This document shows, in pieces, positions 7,750 to 14,630 of a DNA stretch of 23,836 nucleotides; the first letter of the stretch is position 1; every line of letters starts with the position of its first letter. The notes under the pieces are model-generated. The model ran no database searches. It worked only from the letters and a program-made list of their open reading frames with translations, and was not told the origin of the DNA. The translations under genes and the position numbers were made by a program. The DNA lies in assembly GCA_905187815.1 (NCBI GenBank), contig CAJJJM010000019.1, forward strand, positions 1-23,836. Reading direction: 5' to 3'. This stretch comes from an uncultured Methanomassiliicoccaceae archaeon. GTDB taxonomy: Archaea; Thermoplasmatota; Thermoplasmata; Methanomassiliicoccales; Methanomethylophilaceae.

Positions 7750-7815
7750 TCAGAGCCTGGATTCGATCATCCTCTTGACGGCGTCGACAACTTCGGATGA
7801 CGAGTACCTGCCGCC
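7750..7815 (-). pseudogene. 3' remnant of an unidentified leftward gene
   Basis: Reading leftward, the frame gives GGRYSSSEVVDAVKRMIESRL and a TGA, which has the look of an amphipathic protein C-terminus. A terminator-like hairpin follows directly. To the right of about 7815 the frame becomes antisense to another coding remnant. No start codon or promoter is visible. I do not recognise the family. The boundary at about 7815 is where rightward protein-like sequence begins. Confidence 0.35.
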
Positions 7816-7923
7816 GGAGTCCCGTATCGCGAGCTGGACGTGTTCGAGCTCGCCAGGATGGGGGCCGAGAGGCTGCTGGGCGTTCCCGGGGCGACCGAGA
7901 GGTACAAGGAGGAAGAGGAATGA
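7816..7923 (+). pseudogene. 3' remnant of an unidentified gene ahead of flavodoxin
   Basis: The plus-strand frame ending in TGA at 7921-7923 reads VPYRELDVFELARMGAERLL and then GVPGATERYKEEEE, protein-like with an acidic tail. It closes upstream at a TGA (7798-7800) with no start codon. Its stop overlaps the flavodoxin ATG (ATGA), the usual arrangement of coupled operon genes, so it is probably the tail of the gene that once preceded flavodoxin. The family is not recognised. Confidence 0.4.
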
Positions 7924-8390
7924 GCACGAGGACATTGGTAGCGTACTTCTCAGCCACCGGCAACACCGCCGGCGTCGCCAGGAGGATGGCTGAGGGAATC
8001 GGAGCAGACCTGTACGAGATCCGCCCGAAGGAGCCCTACACCGAAAGGGATCTGGACTGGACGAACAAGAAGAGCCGTAGCACCGTCGAGATGAACGACG
8101 AGGGCAGCCGCCCGGAGCTGGCCGAGGCCGTCCCCGACGTCTCTGGATGCGACACCATCCTCCTGGGATTCCCGGTATGGTGGTACGTGGAGCCCCGCAT
8201 AGTCGACACCTTCCTGGACGGCGCCGCCATCGAAGGGAAGAGGATTGTCGCGTTCGCCACTTCAGGCGGGAGCGACGTCGCCAAATGCGTGTAGCACATG
8301 AGATCCAACTACCCCAATGCCGAGTGGGGACAGGGGAAGCTGCTCAACTCAGGCGACCCCGTGGCATGGGCGAAGTCCGTGACAGAGTGA
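7920..8390 (+). CDS. Flavodoxin with one in-frame amber codon (possible pyrrolysine)
   Basis: A flavodoxin, a small FMN electron carrier. The FMN phosphate loop is SATGNT (residues 11-16), with FPVWW near 84-88 and FATSGGSD near 112-119. The frame meets a TAG at 8292-8294 (codon 125), then continues in register with HMRSNYPNAEWGQGKLL and ends with DPVAWAKSVTE and a TGA at 8388-8390. That downstream part matches the usual flavodoxin C-terminus, giving a normal length of 156 residues. If TAG is read as pyrrolysine, as known in Methanomassiliicoccales, the protein is complete; if not, it is truncated at 124 residues and lacks the last strand and helix. The start ATG overlaps the stop of the upstream remnant, with GGAGGAAGAGG-type SD upstream. 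Confidence 0.8.
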
Positions 8391-8406
8391 ACCCAAGGCG
8401 TCCAAG

Positions 8407-9282
8407 GTGCACCTCACCAGGGACATCAGCCCGGAGAAGGTCGTCGAGATGTACCGCGCCACCGGTAGGGAGCTGGATGGCAGGGTCGCCGTCAAGATCC
8501 ACTCCGGGGAACAGGGCAACACCAACTTCCTGTGGCCGGAGTTCTGGAGGCCGATGATCGAGACCGTGAACGGGACCGTCGTCGAGTGCAGCACCGCCTA
8601 CGGCGACAGGTTCGGAGGCGTCAGGGACAACACCGAATCCCACCAAAGGCTCCTGGAGGAGCACGGATGGACCAGGTTCGACGTGGACCTCATGGACGCC
8701 GAGGGGCCCGACGTCAAGTGGGAGATCCCCGACGGCAGGGTACTGTAGAGCAACCTCGTTGGGAAGGACATCCTGGAATACGACTCCATGCTGGTGCTCG
8801 CCCACTTCAAGGGGCACCCCCAGGGAGGGTACGGGGGAGCCCTCAAGCAGCTGTCTATCGGATGCGTTTCCCGTGCCGGAAAGGCGCTGATCCACTCCGG
8901 AGGAGCCTCGGACGACCGCATCAAGGCGTGGGACTTCCACGCCGACTCGGTCAGGTTCCCGGAGGCCATGGCGGATGCTGCAGCAAGCGTCGTAAGGCAC
9001 TTCGACGGCAGGATCGTCTACGTGAACGTCATGAAGAACCTGTCCGTGGACTGCGACTGCGTCATGCATCCCGAGAAGCCCTGCGTGCACGACATCGGCA
9101 TACTGTCCTCGCTGGACCCCGTCGCCATCGACCAGGCCTGCATGGATCTGGTCATCGGGTCGGACGACCCCGGACGCGACCACTTCATGGAGAGGGTCAA
9201 CAGCCGCAACGGGATCCACACGATCGAGGCCGCCGCTGACCTGGGCATCGGATCCCGCGAGTACGAGCTCGTGGAGCTCTGA
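8407..9282 (+). CDS. DUF362 protein with one in-frame amber codon (possible pyrrolysine)
   Basis: Residues before and after the amber codon together make one DUF362-family protein (291 codons from GTG 8407). The first part reads LTRDISPEKVVEMY and KIHSGEQGNTNFLWPEFW. A TAG at 8746-8748 (codon 114) follows IPDGRVL, and the frame continues as SNLVGKDILEYDSML, LAHFKGHPQGGYGGALKQLS and a cysteine-bearing NLSVDCDCVMHPEKPCVHD to TGA. Nothing else breaks the frame. DUF362 proteins are redox-linked, of poorly known function, and often sit with ferredoxin or flavodoxin genes. Oddly, no ATG or SD is seen; coding similarity seems to begin upstream of the GTG (codons for KASK precede it), so the true start may be lost. 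Confidence 0.75.
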
Positions 9283-9299
9283 ACAAACACCAACATTCC

Positions 9300-9314
9300 G
9301 GCGGATCATCCGCC
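9300..9314. terminator. Short hairpin between convergent genes
   Basis: GGCGGA (9300-9305) pairs with TCCGCC (9309-9314) around TCA. It lies between the stops of the rightward DUF362 gene (9282) and the leftward transporter gene (9330) and could end both transcripts. Confidence 0.5.
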
Positions 9315-9329
9315 TGAACCTCTGTATTC

Positions 9330-10265
9330 TCATTCGGAACCGGCCGGGCGCAGGAACCCGATGTAGCCGGCCAGTATGTGCGCCATGACGGCGACGGCCA
9401 CGATCACCTGGACGAGGAACAGGGCCGTGAGGATGTCCGCGACAGTCCCCTCGACGGCGACGGATATCGAATGGGTGGCGACGGCGGAGACGGTCATGGG
9501 GAACCCCATGGACGCCTTGCTCGGAACGAAACCCGTCCTCATGAGCGACGGGACCCTCGCGATGACCACCATGTAGAGGACGAGCCCTGCCGCGTAGACG
9601 ACCTCGCGGAGGGCGATCGGGGCGTCGGGGACGGACCCGGAGATGGCCACGGTGCACAGCGCGAACGGTGCCGCAAGGATGCAGAACACGGGAGCCTCGG
9701 CTGGTGAGAGGTCCGGAAGGCGAAAGTACCTCCACGCCACGGCCGCGAGGACAGGCACGGAGAAGACGAGTCCGAGGACCGCACCGAACTCCCCGGCCTG
9801 CTGGAGACCTACGGAGGCGCCCGATGCGCCCATGGCGGCTATCCCCACTAACGGGACGAACAGGCAGGCGTGGACGTCCGATAGACGCATCTTTGGGATG
9901 ATGGAGACGGCAATATAGACGATGAGCACCAGCTGGATCGCGGAACCCAGGATGAAGACCGCGTCAGCCGCGACACCGAGGCCGGCGATGTGCCCCGCCA
10001 GGAATATGACCGTCATCGGGAATGTGCCGAACACGCAAGCGGTCACCGGCGATCCCAGATCCCTCCGGAATGATCCCCTGACGAGGATGCATCTAGAGAC
10101 GTAGAGAGCCAGGAGGAACACGCTCAGGGCGCAGAATACCCAAGCGACCTCCTGCGACCAGATGCGACAGATGTTCGCCAGACCCATGACACCCAGGGCG
10201 ACGCCGCATATGGGGACGGGTACCCTGGCCAGCGCCTCCTTCATGAACCGTTGGATGGCTCGCAT
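9330..10265 (-). CDS. TDT-family transporter (TehA/SLAC1-like)
   Basis: A 311-residue integral membrane protein with about ten hydrophobic segments. Typical TDT-family features are the N-terminal VPICGVALGVMGLANI and GSPVTACVFGTFPMTVIFLAG. The family includes bacterial TehA, fungal malate permease and plant SLAC1 anion channels, so an organic or inorganic anion is the likely substrate. The ATG at 10265 starts MRAIQRFMKEALARVP, with an amphipathic basic N-terminus. The gene is convergent with DUF362 and divergent from tRNA-Ser, about 90 bases away. It ends in TGA. The exact substrate is not predictable. Confidence 0.78.
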   Translation of the reverse strand: MRAIQRFMKEALARVPVPICGVALGVMGLANICRIWSQEVAWVFCALSVFLLALYVSRCILVRGSFRRDLGSPVTACVFGTFPMTVIFLAGHIAGLGVAADAVFILGSAIQLVLIVYIAVSIIPKMRLSDVHACLFVPLVGIAAMGASGASVGLQQAGEFGAVLGLVFSVPVLAAVAWRYFRLPDLSPAEAPVFCILAAPFALCTVAISGSVPDAPIALREVVYAAGLVLYMVVIARVPSLMRTGFVPSKASMGFPMTVSAVATHSISVAVEGTVADILTALFLVQVIVAVAVMAHILAGYIGFLRPAGSE

Positions 10266-10324
10266 CCGATAAAACCTTCCTCCGCCCTCGTGGCGTAGGA
10301 TCCCGCTTCGACTGCCACATTGTC

Positions 10325-10330
10325 TTTATA
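10325..10330 (+). promoter_or_regulatory. TATA box of tRNA-Ser
   Basis: TTTATA lies about 30 bases ahead of the mature tRNA 5' end, the usual archaeal spacing for a short tRNA leader. Confidence 0.55.
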
Positions 10331-10356
10331 GTGAATCGCGTTAGCGGTTGTCCGAC

Positions 10357-10445
10357 GCGGAGATAGCTAAGTTCGGCCCACGGCGCCGGTCTTGAAAACC
10401 GGTGGAGAATTCTCCACGGGAGTTCGAATCTCCCTCTCCGCGCCA
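10357..10445 (+). tRNA. tRNA-Ser(UGA), CCA encoded
   Basis: The acceptor stem GCGGAGA (10357-10363) pairs with TCTCCGC (10435-10441), followed by discriminator G and encoded CCA. The anticodon arm is CCGGT-CTTGAAA-ACCGG, giving anticodon TGA. A long variable arm (TGGAGAATTCTCCA) marks it as a class II serine tRNA. The T arm is GGGAG-TTCGAAT-CTCCC. No intron is seen. A T-rich stretch after the CCA may terminate transcription. The AT-rich accessory island begins directly after this gene, so the tRNA may have been its integration site. Confidence 0.95.
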
Positions 10446-10779
10446 TTTCTTTCACCATTAAATTAGAGAGCAAATCAAAGTGATTTCACTATCAAGAAGC
10501 CTTCAAACTCTGTATTTGCCATTTTTCATCGATATCTCTGCCATATTAGGGATTGCCTTAATATGAGCACCCGAAGATGCTTCATAACTGTATGTCAGAC
10601 TCTCTAATTGCGACTCCCTCCAAGAAGGATTCACATTAGATTAACCAAGAATCGTCGCTCAGAACAGGTACAATTCAAGGTGGTAGCAGCGTTCTGATTC
10701 CCCACACCTTCTAACTATCCAGACTCCGGCCTTCCATAGATGTGGTACCGTCAGAAGTCTTATTCCAGATATGACATGA
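10446..10779. other. Gene-free AT-rich stretch at the left edge of the island
   Basis: No frame here looks coding on either strand. The region is noticeably richer in A and T than the sequence left of the tRNA. It holds one copy of the metal-type palindrome (10546-10561) and, just behind it, an ATG opening only a 14-codon frame. I found no copy of the tRNA 3' end that would mark an attachment site and no integrase. Confidence 0.5.
10546..10561. promoter_or_regulatory. Orphan copy of the metal-type palindrome
   Basis: TTAGGGATTGCCTTAA shares the half-site TTAGGGATT with the exporter operator at 5345 and, on the other strand, TTAAGGCA with the CbiX2 operator at 7678. The spacing between halves is slightly larger. 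No gene starts downstream within reach, so it is either chance or the relic of a promoter. Confidence 0.3.
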
Positions 10780-11436
10780 TTATCCGAGAAAACCCAGCAA
10801 TATCGAGTCGTTATCATCTTCATCCTTGCTGACGCTAAGGACCCTCATCCTGGAGCCCCTTTTGAACAGAAACTCCTCTACATTCGCACAGGGATTCATG
10901 GAACGGAGGCATATGCCGACCCCCTTACCACGTGGCACCATGATGACAAGTCTAACCTTGTATCCGTACATCCTCATGATGCGGGGATCCATTACCGTAG
11001 ACAGGTAGCTGTTGAAGATTATCTCCTTCCCTATCAGATCCTTACTGATTTCCGTATCGAATGGAGACTCACGAAGGCCACGCATGACCATTATCGGTGC
11101 TCCGAGCCTATATTTGTAAATGGCCTCGTCAAGATGTTTGTATAAATCCAAATTGCAGAGGAAATAGCGCAAATCATCAGGATCTTCGATACTGTCGACA
11201 TCATAGAGCGCCCGATTGAGTAGGTGGAATCTGGACGGCTCCAGATATGTCCTCAGAGCGACTTCCTCCTCACACGTCAGAGACCCCAACCACTCGGGAT
11301 CCTCCACGATCATACTGAGTCTGAAAGCATAATCGTCATGGATCAAGTCGTCCGTGGCAACACCTATTGTATCACATCTGAGAGGCTCCACATGCCTCTG
11401 GAACAGGTCTCTTAAGAACTCGAACTGAACCGCCAT
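10780..11436 (-). CDS. ADP-ribosyltransferase-like protein (exotoxin fold)
   Basis: A 218-residue protein whose C-terminal half resembles the ADP-ribosyltransferase exotoxin fold of the R-S-E class. Arg119 lies in VMRGL, an STS-like element is in FNSYLSTVMD (141-150), and the catalytic-glutamate region is NVEEFLFKRGSRMRV (185-199). In active members this last motif is E-x-E followed by two hydrophobics and an RG turn; here the first position aligns with Val186 and the second Glu is kept (Glu188). The N-terminal half is helical and unrecognised. I chose ATG 11436 over a GTG two codons earlier. It lies in the AT-rich island next to a GmrSD-like nuclease, both leftward, which suggests defence or toxin activity. 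The target is unknown. Confidence 0.6.
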   Translation of the reverse strand: MAVQFEFLRDLFQRHVEPLRCDTIGVATDDLIHDDYAFRLSMIVEDPEWLGSLTCEEEVALRTYLEPSRFHLLNRALYDVDSIEDPDDLRYFLCNLDLYKHLDEAIYKYRLGAPIMVMRGLRESPFDTEISKDLIGKEIIFNSYLSTVMDPRIMRMYGYKVRLVIMVPRGKGVGICLRSMNPCANVEEFLFKRGSRMRVLSVSKDEDDNDSILLGFLG

Positions 11437-11555
11437 GGACACGTACCTTGCTAACTATGCTTTGATTCTGTTCAGGATTATAGATTCTTGGAATCGATTG
11501 TTACCCGGGAGCATCAGTCCTCTCCCAAGTTTTTGTTAACTTGCGACGAATCACC

Positions 11556-13298
11556 TCAACCCTTCAGGAGATCATTGGACCTCAGATAATCGACGAAACC
11601 GTCGATTATGCGGGCATCGCGGTCACTAATATGCTTCTCGGTAAAATCGTCCAAACCGCAGAGATCGGTGAGCTCTCTGATGGAAGTAGCCTGCTTCTTG
11701 CGACCGCGCTCACCCAGGTAGTACGCCTTCTTGTCTGAAAAACGATAATCAGAAGCACGAATATTGATGGACTTCTCGAGCAGAGACTTGTTACCGAGCT
11801 TCTCAAGAGAAGCCGGATCCTGAAGAGTATGCTCCACATCCTGCCTATTCCTGGAGAAGATGTGCTCCGTATCGAATCTCGTCTGGGTTGACAGAAGAGT
11901 CTGCCCAGGTTGCTGGAAAGTCCACCAGGCAAGCATAGACTTTGTTATCGGACGCTGGTTTGTGAACTGGCCATTCATATTCATATAATTCCGGACAGCA
12001 GCCTCATCGAAGCGGTGCTCTGCGAACTCCACGGGCTTGTCATCGATGATATTGACCATCTCCGCGAATATCGGGGTCCTGAGGGCGTTGACACCTGGAT
12101 TTGTGATAGCGTAAGTCCAGATGAATCCAATGATCTTGTCGAGGAACCTCACAAGCCCGCACTCATCGAGATTCCCTTCAGAATCTGAATTATGCATGAA
12201 GTATACCGACAAGATGTACGTCCACATGCTGTTCGGCGCCATACTCAGGATGAACAACCTTGAAAGAACATCGTCTGAGAACGCTTCGGCATCCTCGCTG
12301 TAGACCTTCTTCCAGAAATCCTTTAATCTGATGATGTTGTCGAACGTACCGTCCTTCTTGAGAATCGCGTAGTTGTCCTTCTCGTAGAACTTACGGAGGG
12401 ACTCCGTGGAGGAACTCTTGTTGTGCAGTAGAGAACGCTCGTAGTACATGTACCGAGTGAAGATCTCATCTAAGGGGTTGTTTTGAACATCCGCGAAGAT
12501 CTCATTGCATTCGATCTCGAGGTCCTTCCACCTGGCGATGAATTTATTCTTCTCATCCTCACCACGTTCAAGATAGTGCTTGTATAGCTGTGACTTGAAG
12601 ATATCCGCATCGGACAGTGGCTTTCCCCTGTTATTCAGAGTGGAGAAGATCATGAGCGCCGAATCCTGTGATTCCGCCTTGATTGGAAGAAGAATGCAAT
12701 ACTTCATTATCCTCGCCGGAAGGTCTGGGACGTTCGACATGAACTGATAGATGAACGTCTCTATCTTTGACATGAAGAAATCGTAGTTGAGGGTGTAGTT
12801 GCTCTTCGAACCCTTCGGTGCGACGCCCGTATCCATAATACAGCGGAAATCATTACGGTCGTCATCGGTGGCGACCAGCGTCTCGAGCTTCAGTTGAGAT
12901 TTGTCGATGATACCATAATCATTTGATGACCAGAGACATTTCTCAATAACATCGCGGACACTTAGGATACTCTTGTCCTTGGTCTTCTTGGGATCAAAGG
13001 ATTCATAGAAGGCACGGAGAAGCAGCATGATAGTGGTGATCCTCTGCTGACCATCGATGACCTCCAGCCAGCTTCCATTCTCGAAAGTGACTATGGGTCC
13101 AAGGAAATAGTATCTGCTCTTGTTGAAAGCAGAGGGATCGTCATTGGGAAAGGCGAATGACATGAGGTCATCCCAAAGGACTTGACATTCCGTAACGGTC
13201 CATGCATAGGGGCGCTGATAATCAGGAATGAGGAAACGTGATTCTGAATCGTTTAGAAGCTTCTCAATCGTCTTCTTATCGATGCTGAGCTCTGAGAT
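11556..13298 (-). CDS. DUF262/DUF1524 nuclease (GmrSD-like), start codon apparently ATC
   Basis: A 580-residue fusion of an N-terminal DUF262 ParB-like domain and a C-terminal DUF1524 His-Me nuclease domain, as in GmrSD-type IV restriction enzymes that cut modified DNA. DUF262 shows FLIPDYQRPYAWT and VIDGQQRITT (about residues 79-88); DUF1524 shows TEHIFSRN (His479) and NKSLLEKSINIRAS. The conserved N-terminus, SELSIDKKTIEKLL, is in frame but has no ATG, GTG or TTG ahead of it. At the expected start position is ATC (13296-13298), preceded by an SD-like AGGTGGT. The first ATG (13163) would delete the QRPYAW motif. Translation may start at ATC, or a point mutation has silenced the gene. No other frame damage is seen. 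Confidence 0.75.
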   Translation of the reverse strand: MSELSIDKKTIEKLLNDSESRFLIPDYQRPYAWTVTECQVLWDDLMSFAFPNDDPSAFNKSRYYFLGPIVTFENGSWLEVIDGQQRITTIMLLLRAFYESFDPKKTKDKSILSVRDVIEKCLWSSNDYGIIDKSQLKLETLVATDDDRNDFRCIMDTGVAPKGSKSNYTLNYDFFMSKIETFIYQFMSNVPDLPARIMKYCILLPIKAESQDSALMIFSTLNNRGKPLSDADIFKSQLYKHYLERGEDEKNKFIARWKDLEIECNEIFADVQNNPLDEIFTRYMYYERSLLHNKSSSTESLRKFYEKDNYAILKKDGTFDNIIRLKDFWKKVYSEDAEAFSDDVLSRLFILSMAPNSMWTYILSVYFMHNSDSEGNLDECGLVRFLDKIIGFIWTYAITNPGVNALRTPIFAEMVNIIDDKPVEFAEHRFDEAAVRNYMNMNGQFTNQRPITKSMLAWWTFQQPGQTLLSTQTRFDTEHIFSRNRQDVEHTLQDPASLEKLGNKSLLEKSINIRASDYRFSDKKAYYLGERGRKKQATSIRELTDLCGLDDFTEKHISDRDARIIDGFVDYLRSNDLLKG

Positions 13299-13680
13299 AA
13301 GACCACCTGGTGAGCATCTGAGACTGAATACTTGAGTCTTACGTGTAGAGATTAGATTCTGGGTCCAAGGTTTGAAGTTCTCATGCAGTCGAAAAACGTC
13401 AATCTATCTTCACTATCACCTCGACCCCATATAGTCTGGATCTGTAGTCAATCCAGTAGAGAAGTGAGATCATAATTCATGAGATGTCAACTGAAAAACA
13501 TGCAAATTATGAATGTATTGATTATCTAAAATGATCCTCTGGCCCATTTACCCTGAAGATAGTTGTCCTATTCTCAAAGATGTCAATGATGTGTCGGCCA
13601 CAATATCATCCATAGGTATCCGCCGACGGTGCTGGCCAGCCCTCCAAAACCACGAAATACGGGATGCCGGATTCCCACCC
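13299..13680. other. Intergenic region spanning the right edge of the AT-rich island
   Basis: No convincing gene. The left two thirds are AT-rich like the island; base composition turns GC-rich around 13600. It should hold the promoters of the leftward nuclease and of the rightward EamA gene; for the latter GAAATACGG lies about 30 bases ahead of the ATG. I saw no direct repeat of the tRNA-Ser 3' end and no inverted repeat that would mark the island boundary. Confidence 0.4.
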
Positions 13681-14598
13681 ATGAGATCCCCGCTGCTGCT
13701 TCTACCCATACTCTCGGGAGTGATGTGGGGTACCTCGGGGATCTTCGTCCGCGACCTGTCCGACCACGGTCTGGACAACTTCACCATCGTCTTCGCACGC
13801 GAGATCTTCGCCGCGGTGATGGTCCTGTCCGTCATCCTCCTCACCGACCGTGACATGCTGAGGATCAGGAGAAGGGATGCCTGGGTGTTCGTGGTCTGCG
13901 GCCTGTCCATGGTCGGCATAAACGTGTTCTACACCGTGTCGGTGGATAGGGTGTCGCTCTCCCTGGCGGCGGTCCTCCTCGGGCTATCGCCTGTGTTCAT
14001 GCTGATCATGGCGCGCGTCATCTTCAAGGAGAGGATCACCCGCCGCAAGCTCGTCTGCATGTTCGCCTCCATAGTAGGATGCGTGCTGCTCAGCGGCGTG
14101 CTGGAGAGCGGATCGGACGTGTCCGCCTCAGGTATCGCCGCGGGTCTGGCGGCATCGGTCTGTTACGCCCTGTACGGGATAATGTCCAAGAGGGCGGGCT
14201 CCGACGGCTACGGCACCTACACCATCCTGTTCTACAGCCTCATCATCTCGTCGCTGGTCGTCCTGCCGTTCTCCGACCTGGGGGCGATATCCGATTACGT
14301 CTCCAACGGCCCGTCGTACCTCGCATACCTGGTGTTCCAGGCTGCGGTGGCTACCTTCCTGCCGTACATCCTGTACAACACGGCCATCGCCCGCATAGAG
14401 GTCGGGACCGCGTCCATCCTCGCGGCCTGCGGGGAGCCCACCGCTGCCGCGGTCTTCGGGCTCCTGCTCTTCGCGGAGGTCCCCTCCCCGCTCATGCTCC
14501 TGGGCATGGCCCTTGCGATAGCGTCCATCGCGGTCATGTGCAAGCCGTCCGACAGGAAGCATCCGGAGACGCCGATACAGGGGAATGATCAGAAGTAA
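13681..14598 (+). CDS. EamA-family (DMT) transporter
   Basis: A 305-residue membrane protein with about ten hydrophobic segments in two EamA repeats. The first opens with SGVMWGTSGIFVRDL and the second with GIAAGLAASVCYALYGIMSK; the pattern AREIFAAVMVL and ACGEPTAAAVFGLLLFAE near the ends is typical. DMT proteins mostly export metabolites or amino acids. I chose the ATG at 13681 (MRSPLLLLP) because homologous hydrophobic sequence begins there and a TATA-like element lies about 30 bases upstream; a longer open frame from 13531 is AT-rich and unlike a transporter N-terminus. It ends in TAA, 32 bases from the convergent sstT stop. Confidence 0.85.
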   Translation: MRSPLLLLPILSGVMWGTSGIFVRDLSDHGLDNFTIVFAREIFAAVMVLSVILLTDRDMLRIRRRDAWVFVVCGLSMVGINVFYTVSVDRVSLSLAAVLLGLSPVFMLIMARVIFKERITRRKLVCMFASIVGCVLLSGVLESGSDVSASGIAAGLAASVCYALYGIMSKRAGSDGYGTYTILFYSLIISSLVVLPFSDLGAISDYVSNGPSYLAYLVFQAAVATFLPYILYNTAIARIEVGTASILAACGEPTAAAVFGLLLFAEVPSPLMLLGMALAIASIAVMCKPSDRKHPETPIQGNDQK

Positions 14599-14630
14599 TG
14601 GGTTTGGGAAAGGGTTTCAGGACCTTGCTT

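Noticed and set aside
8344..9735. A 463-codon minus-strand frame across the DUF362 and transporter genes
   Set aside because: It is antisense to DUF362 and out of frame with the transporter; its composition is that of a shadow frame and no family is recognisable.
13531..13680. N-terminal 50-codon extension of the EamA transporter
   Set aside because: The extension is AT-rich island sequence without membrane character; the ATG at 13681 fits the family start and has a TATA-like element.
10357..13680. Search for an attachment-site repeat of the tRNA-Ser 3' end at the far edge of the island
   Set aside because: I found no copy of the T-arm or acceptor sequence near 13.3-13.7 kb and no integrase gene.
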